The notes below the pieces were generated by a model, which did not search any database, was not told the origin of the DNA, and saw only the letters and a list, made by a program, of their open reading frames with translations. 64,000 bases of DNA from Levilactobacillus yonginensis (GTDB taxonomy: Bacteria > Bacillota > Bacilli > Lactobacillales > Lactobacillaceae). The translations under genes were made by a program, and so were the position numbers. The stretch covers positions 1 through 64,000 of the forward strand of contig NZ_RHNO01000012.1 in NCBI RefSeq assembly GCF_003946265.1, in the 5' to 3' direction. Shown here in pieces: positions 7,954 to 16,714 of the stretch (position 1 is its first letter; each line of letters starts with the position of its first letter).

Positions 7954-8271
7954 ATGCGGAACATGGGAAATATGGGTAGCATGATGAAACAAATGCGCCA
8001 GATGCAAAAGAAAATGGAAGAGGACCAAGCTAATTTAAACGCCCAAAGCTTTACTGGGACGTCTCCTGATGATTTAGTGCAAGCAACCTTTACTGGCGAA
8101 CGGAAGATGACTGATCTGACGATCAAGCCAGAAGCCATCGATCCTGATGATCCTGACATGCTGGCTGACTTAGTGTTAGCAGCTGTTAATGATGCTTTGG
8201 GCAAGGTTGATGACACGACGAAGCAGACCATGGGGAAGTACACGCAAGGCATGAACATCCCTGGTATGTAA
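7954..8271 (+). CDS. ybaB: YbaB/EbfC nucleoid-associated protein
   Basis: A small dimeric DNA-binding protein that almost always sits between dnaX and recR. The sequence opens with a Met/Gln-rich helix ([21 protein letters not shown]) and ends in a Met-rich tail, both typical. The frame is open from an ATG at 7945 that directly abuts the GGAAGG site. The ATG at 7954 has correct spacing and is preferred, giving 105 residues. Confidence 0.94.
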   Translation: MRNMGNMGSMMKQMRQMQKKMEEDQANLNAQSFTGTSPDDLVQATFTGERKMTDLTIKPEAIDPDDPDMLADLVLAAVNDALGKVDDTTKQTMGKYTQGMNIPGM

Positions 8272-8293
8272 TTAAGAAAGGACGTTGTGAGGC

Positions 8294-8893
8294 ATGCAGT
8301 ACCCAGAACCAATTGCACAACTGATCGACAGTTACATGAAGTTGCCGGGAATTGGCCAAAAGTCCGCCACACGACTTGCCTTTTTCACGATTGATATGCA
8401 GGAAGACGACGTGACGGCCTTTTCAAAGGCGTTGGTTGCGGCCAAAAAGGATCTTCACTTTTGTTCGATCTGTGGCAACATTACCGAAACGGATCCGTGT
8501 GTGATCTGTGCTGACAAGACGCGGGATCAGTCCCACGTTTTGGTGGTTGAACAGGCCAAGGACATCATGGTCATGGAAAAGATGAAGGAATATCACGGCC
8601 TGTATCACGTCCTCCACGGGGTTATGTCGCCGATTGAGGGTAAAGGTCCTGAGGATTTGAATATTTCTAGCCTGATCAATCGGTTGCAACAGAATCCTAC
8701 GATCAAAGAAGTGATCATTGCCACTAATGCAACGCCTGAAGGTGAAGCGACGGCGATGTATCTGTCACGTTTGATTAAGCCGGCCGGTATCAAAGTTACC
8801 CGGTTAGCTCACGGCTTATCCGTGGGGAGTGACATCGAATACGCTGATGAAATGACGTTGTTCAAGGCCGTAGAAGGCCGAACGGAAATGTAG
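8294..8893 (+). CDS. recR: Recombination protein RecR
   Basis: RecR forms a ring clamp that works with RecO to load RecA at gaps. Visible are the N-terminal helix-hairpin-helix ([14 protein letters not shown]), a C4 zinc finger (Cys57, 60, 69 and 72) and a Toprim domain beginning near [13 protein letters not shown]. At 199 residues it is of normal length. Spacing to ybaB and yaaL is short, so all are probably one transcript. Confidence 0.97.
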   Translation: MQYPEPIAQLIDSYMKLPGIGQKSATRLAFFTIDMQEDDVTAFSKALVAAKKDLHFCSICGNITETDPCVICADKTRDQSHVLVVEQAKDIMVMEKMKEYHGLYHVLHGVMSPIEGKGPEDLNISSLINRLQQNPTIKEVIIATNATPEGEATAMYLSRLIKPAGIKVTRLAHGLSVGSDIEYADEMTLFKAVEGRTEM

Positions 8894-8904
8894 GAGGTCT
8901 CCCG

Positions 8905-9156
8905 ATGTTCGGAAGAAAGAAGCGCCAACTTCCTCGGCTCAAGGCGGCTTACGATGATCAGCTTTTAGCAACCATCGATGCTGCGAAGGACCGTTGGGAC
9001 CATGCGAAGCAAACGGAAGAAGCCATTGCCGATGCGGACAATCAAATGACCGCGAATACGGCATTAGCGCGGCAGACGTACTTGTTTTTATACCGGGAAG
9101 CCCGTCGGCGCAAAGTCCGGGGCAAGCACATTTCAGCCGCTATTTTCCGCGACTAA
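8905..9156 (+). CDS. yaaL: YaaL-family (DUF2508) protein
   Basis: An 83-residue charged protein with an AGGAGG site and an ATG 11 bases after recR. It is rich in Lys/Arg/Ala/Asp and mostly helical, with no membrane segment. In Firmicutes a DUF2508 gene regularly follows recR, and its length and composition fit. The family has no established function. A hairpin at 9187-9213 closes the operon. Confidence 0.8.
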   Translation: MFGRKKRQLPRLKAAYDDQLLATIDAAKDRWDHAKQTEEAIADADNQMTANTALARQTYLFLYREARRRKVRGKHISAAIFRD

Positions 9157-9186
9157 TAGGGCAACTAGTTGAAGAGTAACCAAATG

Positions 9187-9213
9187 GAGGTCGAGACATG
9201 TAGTCTCGGCCTC
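9187..9213 (+). terminator. Probable terminator of the dnaX-recR operon
   Basis: An 11-bp stem with one mismatch (9187-9197 with 9203-9213) and a 5-base loop. The following T-tract is weak (TTGATAT), so termination efficiency is uncertain. Confidence 0.55.
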
Positions 9214-9451
9214 TTGATATCTAGAGGACATGTTAGGCAAAACTTATTGTGAGTGATCTCTTGGGTAGCGCTTTGAGATCGGTCTTGAGGTGACAACCCA
9301 GCTATTTAGGTGAAGTTTTAACAATTTGATGCTGAAAATGCCAAATTCAGTTAGATTAGCTAGTATGGGACGTATAATCTAGTCGTTGCTGGACGCTGGC
9401 TAAAATAACTTCTAATTTAATAGCTAAACTGTGATAAGCAATGGATGCAAA
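9214..9451. other. Gene-free interval between yaaL and tmk
   Basis: I see no coding frame of note. A short GATCTC/GAGATC inverted repeat lies around 9258-9283. The rest is A/T-rich and unremarkable up to the tmk promoter. Confidence 0.5.
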
Positions 9452-9480
9452 TAGACATCAATTCTGAATTCAAGTACAAT
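9452..9480 (+). promoter_or_regulatory. Promoter of the tmk operon
   Basis: TAGACA (9452-9457), a 17-base spacer and TACAAT (9475-9480). The predicted transcript would start near 9487, leaving only a short leader. Confidence 0.6.
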
Positions 9481-9512
9481 ATAACTATCAATCAAAAATG
9501 GGGTCGAGTATC

Positions 9513-10154
9513 TTGTCAGGAACGTTTATTAGCTTTGAAGGACCAGATGGTGCGGGAAAAACGAGTGCACTGAAGGCAATAACGGCGCAGATTACACCGC
9601 TATTGGGTGACCGGTTGACGATTACCCGGGAACCAGGGGGCAATCCCATTTCCGAGAGTATTCGCGCGGTTATTTTGGATCGAAAAAATACGGCCATGGA
9701 CTATCGGACCGAAGCCCTGCTGTATGCAGCGGCGCGGCGACAACATTTAGCCGAAACGATTCTACCGGCCTTGGCTGCCGACCAACTCGTGCTTTGCGAC
9801 CGGTACGTTGATAGTTCCGTTGCCTATCAAGGAGCGGGGCGTCAGATCGGTGAGCAAGCCGTCGCAGAGATGAACAATTTTGCGACCGATGGCTTACTGC
9901 CTGAATTGACGATTTATTTCGATGTGCCTGCCGAGGTGGGATTACAGCGTATTCAGGCGCACCGTCAACCCGACAAGGTTGATCGACTCGACGTTGAACA
10001 AACGGCCTTTCATGACCGGGTGCGGGCGGCCTACCTGCGTTTGCAGGCAGCCCATCCAGACCGAATCAAGCTGATTGATGCGACGCAATCACCGGACCAA
10101 GTGGTTCAGGAATCGCTAGCATTGATCAAGCAAACAGCCCGCAGGTATTTTTAA
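9513..10154 (+). CDS. tmk: Thymidylate kinase
   Basis: Converts dTMP to dTDP for DNA synthesis. The P-loop GPDGAGKT is at residues 10-17, the DR motif in LVLCDRYVDSS, and the LID Arg-rich region near the middle. An ATG at 9498 lies upstream in frame but without a site and only about 11 bases from the predicted transcript start. The TTG at 9513, giving MSGTFISFEGPDG, matches the family start and is preferred (213 residues). It begins the tmk-darA-holB-yabA-rsmI cluster of Firmicutes. Confidence 0.95.
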   Translation: MSGTFISFEGPDGAGKTSALKAITAQITPLLGDRLTITREPGGNPISESIRAVILDRKNTAMDYRTEALLYAAARRQHLAETILPALAADQLVLCDRYVDSSVAYQGAGRQIGEQAVAEMNNFATDGLLPELTIYFDVPAEVGLQRIQAHRQPDKVDRLDVEQTAFHDRVRAAYLRLQAAHPDRIKLIDATQSPDQVVQESLALIKQTARRYF

Positions 10155-10179
10155 CCGGCATTGAGGGAGGAAATTCACA

Positions 10180-10509
10180 ATGAAATTACTAATCGCTATC
10201 GTCCAGGATAAGGACGCTAATCGGCTAAGCAATGAGTTTATTGACCATGACATTCGGGCAACCCGGCTGTCCACTACTGGTGGGTTCTTAAAGTCTGGTA
10301 ACACGACCTTTATGATTGGGTTAGAGGACGAACGGGTGGATGAAGTTCTGGATATGATCAAGGCAGCCAGTCACACGCGGCAGCAATTTATGACCCCACC
10401 GGTTAATTTGGATGCGCAATTGGACAGTACGTCAGCGTACCCGGTTGAAGTTCAGGTCGGTGGTGCGACGGTGTTTGTCATGCCAGTTGACCAATTTCAC
10501 CGCTTTTAG
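10180..10509 (+). CDS. darA: Cyclic-di-AMP receptor, PII-like (DarA/PstA)
   Basis: A small trimeric PII-like protein that binds c-di-AMP; its downstream target is unknown in most species. The 109-residue sequence has the family start MKLLIAIVQDKDA and the TTGGFLKSGNTTFMIGLED segment that forms the ligand pocket. Its position between tmk and holB is the conserved one. A KimA-type potassium importer, a known c-di-AMP target class, is also in the window (23.6 kb). Confidence 0.92.
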   Translation: MKLLIAIVQDKDANRLSNEFIDHDIRATRLSTTGGFLKSGNTTFMIGLEDERVDEVLDMIKAASHTRQQFMTPPVNLDAQLDSTSAYPVEVQVGGATVFVMPVDQFHRF

Positions 10510-10518
10510 GGGGCCGAG

Positions 10519-11532
10519 ATGACTGAAGAATCCGTAGTGGCTACGGCCCAACGGCTTCAACCGCAACTGGTAAGCCACTTTATGCATCTGATTCAGCAAC
10601 AGCATCTGTCCCACGCCTACCTCTTCAACGGTGCCGATGGGACTGGGCGGCAGGTAGTGGCCCGAACGATTGCCATGCGCCTGTTTTGCCAAAACATCAC
10701 GGCTGAGGGCTTGCCTTGTGGGCAGTGTTCCGAGTGTCGGCGGATTTTAGCAGGCGACCACCCCGATGTGGTCACGGTGATTCCAGACGGGCAACGAATC
10801 AAGGTGGACCAGGTTCGGTACCTCAAGGCCGAGTTCACGAAGAGTGCGGTTGAGGGGAACCAGAAGATCTTTATTGTGGATCAGGTCGACCGGATGACTA
10901 CGAGTGCGGCCAATAGCTTATTGAAGTTTATTGAGGAACCCGTGGGCAATACGGTAGCCTTATTATTGACGGCTAACAAAAATTTGATTTTGCCCACGAT
11001 TCTGTCGCGAACACAGGTGGTTGATTTCTTGCGAGTGGCACCACAAGCGTTGGCTAGTGCCTTAGCTGACGCTGGAATTGCCCCCAGCCAGCGCTACTTG
11101 TTAGCTACGTTGACGGAAAGTGTGCAGGCAGCACAGGAGCTGACGACCGATGACTGGTTGAAGGATGCTCAAACCAAAGTTGGCCAGTGGTTTACGGCTT
11201 GCTGTCAGGGTGATGAGCGGGCGTTTGTCCGCGTGCAATCCGAGTTGTTACCCTTGGCGTTGAATCGTGATCGACAAGGAGTGCTCCTAGATATGCTCGT
11301 GCAGGTTTGGCACGATGCATTACGGCAACAGGCTGGTGAAGCAGGCGACCAATTAGCATTTCCACAGGTGGCGCAGGCCAGCCAACAGATAGCGCACCAG
11401 TTGACCATTGATCAGTTAGTTACGATTATGACATTGACGCTGGCAACTCGCAGTCAATTAGCGGGGAACATGAATTTTCAAACAATTTTAGAAGCCTTAA
11501 CTTTACAAATCTTAGCGCAGGTAACGCGTTAA
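10519..11532 (+). CDS. holB: DNA polymerase III subunit delta'
   Basis: The stator subunit of the clamp loader. It is homologous to DnaX: Cys57, 67, 70 and 73 form the zinc module, and the second AAA+ motifs (FIVDQVDRMT, NSLLKFIEEP) are clear. The Walker A site reads GADGTGRQ, lacking the catalytic Lys, as expected because delta' does not hydrolyse ATP. At 337 residues it is of normal size. It starts 10 bases after darA. Confidence 0.94.
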   Translation: MTEESVVATAQRLQPQLVSHFMHLIQQQHLSHAYLFNGADGTGRQVVARTIAMRLFCQNITAEGLPCGQCSECRRILAGDHPDVVTVIPDGQRIKVDQVRYLKAEFTKSAVEGNQKIFIVDQVDRMTTSAANSLLKFIEEPVGNTVALLLTANKNLILPTILSRTQVVDFLRVAPQALASALADAGIAPSQRYLLATLTESVQAAQELTTDDWLKDAQTKVGQWFTACCQGDERAFVRVQSELLPLALNRDRQGVLLDMLVQVWHDALRQQAGEAGDQLAFPQVAQASQQIAHQLTIDQLVTIMTLTLATRSQLAGNMNFQTILEALTLQILAQVTR

Positions 11533-11560
11533 AATAAGGTTAGCACTGGAGGGTGGCAGT

Positions 11561-11899
11561 TTGGATAAACAGGAAGTATACGATCAATTTAAGAGTCTTG
11601 AAGCGCAGTTGGACCAAATGTCGGCCCAGTTCTCTGACTTACAGGCAGAGATGACCAAGGTCTTTGAGCAGAATGCGGAATTAGAAATTGAAAATCAACA
11701 TCTGCGGGATCTGGTCAGAGAACTCCAGCGCACCTTGCCGGAAGACCCAGAGACCCCCCAGGGACTATCGAAGTCCCGGCAGATTCTGGAAAAGTTGTAT
11801 GAGGAAGGGTTTCACGTGTGTCGGGAATTTTACGGGACACGGCGTAAGCAAGACGAGGAATGTGCCTTTTGCTTAGAAGTTATTTATCGTGATCAGTAG
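11561..11899 (+). CDS. yabA: Replication initiation control protein YabA
   Basis: Binds DnaA and the beta clamp to prevent re-initiation. Two parts are visible: an N-terminal leucine-zipper-like coiled coil (residues about 5-60, heptads of Leu/Met/Ile) and a C-terminal zinc module (His85, Cys87, Cys101, Cys104). The start is TTG with GGAGGG about 8 bases before it. At 112 residues it matches the family length and its usual place between holB and rsmI. Confidence 0.94.
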   Translation: MDKQEVYDQFKSLEAQLDQMSAQFSDLQAEMTKVFEQNAELEIENQHLRDLVRELQRTLPEDPETPQGLSKSRQILEKLYEEGFHVCREFYGTRRKQDEECAFCLEVIYRDQ

Positions 11900-11908
11900 G
11901 AGGCAATA

Positions 11909-12790
11909 ATGGAACGACGAAGAAGTTTTCAGCGTGACGAAGAAGGGCATTTATACCTGGTTCCCACGCCAATCGGTAACTTGGATGACATGACGTTTCG
12001 GGCAGTTAAGACGCTGCAGAACGCGGATCTGATTGCTGCAGAAGACACACGGAATACGCAAAAGCTGCTCAACCATTTTGAAATTGAGACGAAGCAAATC
12101 AGTTTTCACGAACACAACACACAGGAACGCATTCCCCAACTAATTGCGAAACTGCAAACGGGGATGGATATTGCCCAGGTCAGTGATGCGGGGATGCCGT
12201 CCATCTCTGATCCAGGCCATGAACTAGTGAATGCCTGCATTGAAGCACACATTCCGGTGGTGCCTTTACCAGGTGCTAATGCTGGTTTAACGGCACTCAT
12301 TGCCTCCGGTTTAGCCCCACAACCATTTTACTTCTACGGCTTTTTGGATCGGAAGCCCAAGGATCAACGAGCTGAAATTGATAGTTTAGCTCAGCGACCA
12401 GAAACGTTGATTTTCTACGAGGCACCACACCGGTTAAAGAAGACGTTGCAGAATTTAGCAGATGGTTTTGGTGATGATCGACCAGCTGTTTTGTGTCGGG
12501 AGTTAACCAAGCGCTATGAAGAATTCCTGCGCGGTTCCTTAGCAGAGTTGGCCGATTGGGCCGCTAACGATACGGTACGGGGCGAATTTGTTGTCCTGGT
12601 TGGCGGGAATCCTGCGCCCACCACGACTGCGACCACTGCTGTTGACCTAAGCGAACCCGTTGAAGTGCAAGTTGATCGGTTGATTGCGGCCGGCGACAAG
12701 CCAAACGCTGCCATTAAAGAAGTGGCGAATCTTCGAGGGGTTAAGAAGCAAGAAATTTATCGCCAATATCACCATTTAGACAAGGAGTGA
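11909..12790 (+). CDS. rsmI: 16S rRNA (cytidine-1402-2'-O) methyltransferase
   Basis: Adds the 2'-O-methyl of m4Cm1402 in the ribosomal P site. The tetrapyrrole-methylase fold is recognised from PTPIGNLDD (19-27), the AEDTRNT motif, SDAGMPSISDPG and PLPGANA. At 293 residues it is of usual length. The stop overlaps the first possible start of the next gene, indicating translational coupling. Confidence 0.96.
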   Translation: MERRRSFQRDEEGHLYLVPTPIGNLDDMTFRAVKTLQNADLIAAEDTRNTQKLLNHFEIETKQISFHEHNTQERIPQLIAKLQTGMDIAQVSDAGMPSISDPGHELVNACIEAHIPVVPLPGANAGLTALIASGLAPQPFYFYGFLDRKPKDQRAEIDSLAQRPETLIFYEAPHRLKKTLQNLADGFGDDRPAVLCRELTKRYEEFLRGSLAELADWAANDTVRGEFVVLVGGNPAPTTTATTAVDLSEPVEVQVDRLIAAGDKPNAAIKEVANLRGVKKQEIYRQYHHLDKE

Positions 12791-12795
12791 CCCAG

Positions 12796-13536
12796 GTGGC
12801 CGCAAATGAGTTTTCCGAAAAACATCGTGTCGTTTACTATGAGGTAGACGACACGGCCCACTTGACCCTCGCCATGTTGATCAATTTATTTGTATTGGTC
12901 TCCGAGGATCAGAATACTGCACTGAACCTGACCACCGATTTTATTAAGAGTCAGGGCGTGGGCTGGGTCGTTACCCAGTACCATATTCAAATCGATCGGC
13001 TCCCACAGACGGGGGATGAGGTGACGGTTAAGACTCGCGCCACTTCATACAACCGGTATTTTGCCTACCGGGAGTACTGGCTATTCGATGCCGCTGGTCA
13101 GCAACTGGCCTATGGTGAGGGTATCTGGGTAACGATGAGTTATGAGAACAGAAAGATTGCGACGATCCCTGACGCCATCATGGCACCATACGCCAGCAAA
13201 CAACAGACCCGCTTGCCACGGTTACCACGACCGGACCGGGCTGATGCAACGCTGACGGGGGTATTTAAGCCGTACACGGTGCGGTATTTTGACATCGATA
13301 ATAACGGCCACGTGAACAATGCGCACTACTTTGAATGGATGCTGGATGCGTTGCCAGCTAATTTTCTGCGACAACAGCAGCCAACAGACGTCAAGATTCG
13401 GTTTGAAAATGAGGTTCAATACGGCCATCAAGTGATCAGTGAGGTTCGCCGTTCGACAGCTACGACGACACAACACACCGTTAAGTTGGGAACGACCACG
13501 GCGGTGGAAGCAACGGTAACTTGGGAAAAAGCCTAA
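12796..13536 (+). CDS. Acyl-ACP thioesterase
   Basis: Hydrolyses acyl-ACP to free fatty acid, ending or redirecting chain elongation. Two tandem hotdog domains are visible. The first has GVGWVVTQYHIQI with DEVTVKTRA. The second has YFDIDNNGHVNNAHYFEWMLDA, with the Asn/His catalytic region. The GTG at 12787 overlaps the rsmI stop, but AAGGAG is correctly spaced from the GTG at 12796, which is preferred (246 residues). It is the last gene of this run. Confidence 0.88.
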   Translation: MAANEFSEKHRVVYYEVDDTAHLTLAMLINLFVLVSEDQNTALNLTTDFIKSQGVGWVVTQYHIQIDRLPQTGDEVTVKTRATSYNRYFAYREYWLFDAAGQQLAYGEGIWVTMSYENRKIATIPDAIMAPYASKQQTRLPRLPRPDRADATLTGVFKPYTVRYFDIDNNGHVNNAHYFEWMLDALPANFLRQQQPTDVKIRFENEVQYGHQVISEVRRSTATTTQHTVKLGTTTAVEATVTWEKA

Positions 13537-13710
13537 ACTTGGAAAATCAGGCAGGTAAGGTGTAGCCACGGCAGCTTTGTGGTAGTATAGTAAACTGATA
13601 AAGACAGTCAACGGAAAAATCATCCGGGCGTTGAGCGGTGACGCCGGTTTTAGCGTTTCCGGAGTTTTAAAAGTTATGGCGAAACACAGTGAAGGGGAAC
13701 GTAAGCAATT

Positions 13711-14433
13711 ATGAAGATTTTAGCAATTGATACATCAAATCGACCACTGAGTGTTGCCGTCTTAGATGACAGCACGGTGTTAGCTGCCATTACGGTAACC
13801 GTTCACCAAAAGCATGCAGAGTACTTGTTACCCGAAATTGAACGTTTGATGGGGATGGCAGGGTTAAAGCCAGCCGACCTAGACCGCATCGTTGTGGCAG
13901 CTGGTCCGGGATCTTATACCGGAATCCGGATTGCCGTGACAACGGCCAAGACACTAGCCACGACGTTAAATATCGACTTAGTAGCCGTATCGAGCTTGGC
14001 CACACTGGCGGCTAATGTGCCAGTCGAAGGGGCCTTGGTGGCACCACTATTTGATGCCCGTAATCAGAACGTCTTCGCCGGTTTATACCGGATCAAAGAC
14101 GGTCAACCGACAGCGGTCATTGCAGATGCCCATACGAATATTACGACTTTCTTAGAAGCTGTTAAGGAGTATGCAGAACCCGTCTGGTTCTTAGGGGATG
14201 CTGACCACTTCACGGAATTGATTAACACGACTGTGTCAGCCGCCACACCACGAATCAGTCCCTGGTTGAATTTGCCACAAGTGGCGACGATTGGCTTACT
14301 GGGCCAGCAAATGACTCCCGTGAAGGACGTTGACCGCTTTGTGCCCAACTATCTTCGTTTGACGCAGGCTGAAGCTGAATGGCGCGCTAAGAACCCGAAA
14401 GAGGACGTCGAATCATATGTTGAAAAAATTTAA
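13711..14433 (+). CDS. tsaB: tRNA t6A37 biosynthesis protein TsaB
   Basis: The scaffold partner of TsaD in threonylcarbamoyl-adenosine synthesis for ANN-decoding tRNAs. The ASKHA-like fold begins MKILAIDTSNRPLSVAVLDD and has GPGSYTGIRIAV, the family hallmark. At 240 residues it is normal. It overlaps rimI by 17 bases, and tsaD follows, so the three genes form the usual cluster. Confidence 0.95.
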   Translation: MKILAIDTSNRPLSVAVLDDSTVLAAITVTVHQKHAEYLLPEIERLMGMAGLKPADLDRIVVAAGPGSYTGIRIAVTTAKTLATTLNIDLVAVSSLATLAANVPVEGALVAPLFDARNQNVFAGLYRIKDGQPTAVIADAHTNITTFLEAVKEYAEPVWFLGDADHFTELINTTVSAATPRISPWLNLPQVATIGLLGQQMTPVKDVDRFVPNYLRLTQAEAEWRAKNPKEDVESYVEKI

Positions 14434-15001
14434 AGTCTGGTATAAAAATGTATTTGGAAGTCGGAATGAACTCGCTCGCGAAGAGGCCATGGATGTGAAA
14501 AATCACCGGGTCGAGATTCGAGATGTCACTTATTTTGTGGCGAAGGCGTTGTTTACTGATATTCCAGAAATGATTGAGATTGAAAAGGCAGTATACGCCG
14601 GTAAGGCACCGTGGGATTCAACGGCGTTTGCCAATGAGTTACGGCGTGAGAAGGACCGGCTGTATTTAGTTGTGCGGAAGAATGATCGGCTGTTGGCCTT
14701 TATCGGCAGCACGTTTGACGACCGGACGCGTGACGCGCATATTACTAATATCGCCGTCTTACCGGAGTTTCAAAGTCGGGGCTTAGGTCGTTTCCTGTTA
14801 GGCGTCATGATTAAGAAGGCACGCCAGATGGGTTACAAGTCCGTGAGCTTAGAAGTTCGGGTCTCGAACCAAAATGCCCAAAAGCTATACCGTGAGTTGA
14901 ACTTTGAACAATCCGGTATTAAGCGGGGGTATTACTTCGGTGATCACGAAGACGCTGCTGATATGACGTTGTATTTAAATGATGAATCTGATCCAGACTA
15001 A
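14417..15001 (+). CDS. rimI: Ribosomal-protein-alanine N-acetyltransferase (RimI-type GNAT)
   Basis: A GNAT acetyltransferase. The acetyl-CoA binding segment [19 protein letters not shown] and the following [20 protein letters not shown] are typical of RimI. At 194 residues it has an extra basic N-terminal part of about 40 residues before the GNAT domain. The start at 14417 lies inside tsaB; an in-frame ATG at 14489 is an alternative. It sits between tsaB and tsaD, the standard position. Confidence 0.9.
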   Translation: MLKKFKVWYKNVFGSRNELAREEAMDVKNHRVEIRDVTYFVAKALFTDIPEMIEIEKAVYAGKAPWDSTAFANELRREKDRLYLVVRKNDRLLAFIGSTFDDRTRDAHITNIAVLPEFQSRGLGRFLLGVMIKKARQMGYKSVSLEVRVSNQNAQKLYRELNFEQSGIKRGYYFGDHEDAADMTLYLNDESDPD

Positions 15002-15033
15002 GGCGAGTTGGCGCTTGGCCGCTCGTTTTTTTT

Positions 15034-16107
15034 GTGAGAGCAATTGGGAATTTGAAAGAGGGAGTGAGTCCAACGGATAAGCGAAATTTAATTTTAGCAT
15101 TTGAGTCGAGTTGTGACGAAACGAGTGTAGCGGTGATTGAAGACGGCCATAAAATTTTGTCCAACATTGTGGCAACTCAAATCAAGAGTCATCAACGCTT
15201 TGGCGGTGTCGTGCCGGAAGTTGCCAGTCGCCATCACATTGAAGAAGTGACGTTGTGTATCGCTGATGCTTTGAGCGAAGCCCAGGTAGGCTATGATGAT
15301 TTAGACGCCGTGGCTGTGACGTATGGTCCCGGTTTGGTCGGGGCTCTGTTGATTGGTGTGACGGCTGCTAAGACGGTGGCCTTTGCCCACAACTTACCTT
15401 TGATTCCAGTTAATCATATGGCAGGGCACATCTATGCGGCCCGTTACGTGGAACCAATTGAATTTCCAGCCATGGCTCTGTTGGTTTCAGGGGGGCATAC
15501 CGAGTTGGTTTACATGCCAGCTGAAAATGAGTTTGAAATCATCGGTGAAACGCGGGACGATGCTGCCGGTGAAGCCTATGATAAAGTTGGCCGGGTCATG
15601 GGTGTGAACTACCCAGCCGGTAAGACGGTTGATGAATGGGCCCACCAAGGCCACGATACGTTCAAGTTCCCCCGGGCAATGGAGAAGGACGACAACTTCG
15701 ACTTTAGTTTTAGTGGGTTGAAGAGTGCTTTCATCAATACCACGCACCATGCCGATCAGATTGGCGAAAAGCTGAACAAGCAGGACCTGTCCGCTAGTTT
15801 CCAACAGGCAGTCGTTGACGTTTTAGCCGAGAAGACCCAGCGGGCGTTGGCCGACTATCCCGTTAACCAGTTGATTTTGGCTGGTGGCGTGGCTGCCAAC
15901 CAGGGGCTACGTGAACGTTTGGAACGCGACTTGTCCAGCAATCCCACGACTCATCTGGTTAAAGCACCCCTGAAGTTGTGTGGCGATAACGCTGCTATGA
16001 TTGGGGCGTTTGCCTACGTGGCGTTTAAGCACGGCGTCTTTGCCGACGCAACGTTGAATGCTGATCCTAGTTTGGAATTTGACTGGGTAGCTGATCCCGT
16101 TAAATAA
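15034..16107 (+). CDS. tsaD: tRNA t6A37 threonylcarbamoyltransferase
   Basis: Transfers the threonylcarbamoyl group to A37 of tRNA, with TsaB and TsaE. Metal-binding histidines are in NHMAGH (His128 and His132 from this start), and the ATP-binding [10 protein letters not shown]-like and VSGGHTEL segments are present. The exact start is unclear: the frame opens at a GTG at 15034 without a good site, while the strongest purine-rich site (GAGGGAG, about 15058) is followed by no well-spaced standard codon. The core begins at about [14 protein letters not shown]. Up to 357 residues. Confidence 0.95.
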   Translation: MRAIGNLKEGVSPTDKRNLILAFESSCDETSVAVIEDGHKILSNIVATQIKSHQRFGGVVPEVASRHHIEEVTLCIADALSEAQVGYDDLDAVAVTYGPGLVGALLIGVTAAKTVAFAHNLPLIPVNHMAGHIYAARYVEPIEFPAMALLVSGGHTELVYMPAENEFEIIGETRDDAAGEAYDKVGRVMGVNYPAGKTVDEWAHQGHDTFKFPRAMEKDDNFDFSFSGLKSAFINTTHHADQIGEKLNKQDLSASFQQAVVDVLAEKTQRALADYPVNQLILAGGVAANQGLRERLERDLSSNPTTHLVKAPLKLCGDNAAMIGAFAYVAFKHGVFADATLNADPSLEFDWVADPVK

Positions 16108-16164
16108 GGATTGGGTATTGGTGTTTAGTCAGACATAGCGGAAAATTGCCGCCTTACCGTTCGC

Positions 16165-16305
16165 CAAATTTGGACCGGAACGCGGTGGGAAGGACGGGAC
16201 AAGCCAAAAGGCGGTCTTGCCCCTCGCTTGAAGCCGCAAAGCACGTCTTCAAGCCGCCATTTTCAAGAAAATCACTTGAAAATCCCACGGCTGAGTCCAA
16301 ATTTG
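16165..16305. other. Large multi-branched foldable element A
   Basis: CAAATTTGGAC (16165-16175) pairs perfectly with GTCCAAATTTG (16295-16305), and GTGGGA (16185-16190) with TCCCAC (16283-16288). Three hairpins lie inside: about 16196-16223 (imperfect), GCTTGAAG/CTTCAAGC (16226-16233 with 16247-16254) and TTTTCAAG/CTTGAAAA (16260-16267 with 16275-16282). Short open frames exist on both strands across it, which is a by-product of its symmetry. I do not consider it coding. It may be a structured RNA or a dispersed repeat. Confidence 0.6.
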
Positions 16306-16409
16306 ACTCACTCTCGGCTACCCAGTGGCGCGCCAATAATATTTCGTAAGTGCTGTCATGTAGGTATTTAAGTTAGCTTAATTTCCAAGAACCCGTTTAA
16401 CCGGAGGGG

Positions 16410-16564
16410 GTCAGAGGTGGAGCCAGCTGTGTCGACGATGTAAGCCGATTTCGGCTTACACCGTGGGACGTGTTTGGAGACTGGTGGTTTTCCAGGCTTC
16501 AAACCGAGCCGAAGGACCGCTTCTCAGGCCGGAGGCGTTCCCCACAGCAGGCGGAATCTCTGAC
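16410..16564. other. Large multi-branched foldable element B
   Basis: GTCAGAG and GCTGTG on the left (16410-16431) pair with CACAGC and CTCTGAC on the right (16543-16564). Inside are a perfect hairpin GTAAGCCGA/TCGGCTTAC (about 16440-16457) and an imperfect 13-bp stem (about 16472-16504). GC content is higher than in ordinary intergenic DNA. No coding frame is convincing. The remaining DNA between 16108 and 16650 shows nothing else. Confidence 0.55.
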
Positions 16565-16650
16565 TGCCGCAGGTTTAAGTCTATAGCGCTTTACTAGTCT
16601 TGGTTTGATAACGGTTTTCGAACTTTCAGTCTTTAACTAAGAATACAATG

Positions 16651-16701
16651 GCACTGCAAAAGGGACGGTCACATTTAATGTGACCGTCCCTTTTGCAGTG
16701 C
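16651..16701. terminator. Perfect 24-bp palindromic terminator
   Basis: Arms 16651-16674 and 16678-16701 are perfectly complementary around a 3-base loop. It lies 13 bases beyond the stop of the minus-strand secreted-protein gene. T/A runs inside the stem allow termination from either side. Confidence 0.8.
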
Positions 16702-16714
16702 GTTATTTTTAGGA

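Noticed and set aside
7779-8372. 197-codon minus-strand frame across dnaX end, ybaB and recR start
   Set aside because: It crosses three well-supported genes and their junctions, and it has no binding site.
16146-16349. Overlapping 67- and 60-codon frames on both strands in the region after tsaD
   Set aside because: Symmetrical inverted-repeat DNA keeps both strands open by chance; neither frame has a binding site or a recognisable protein pattern.
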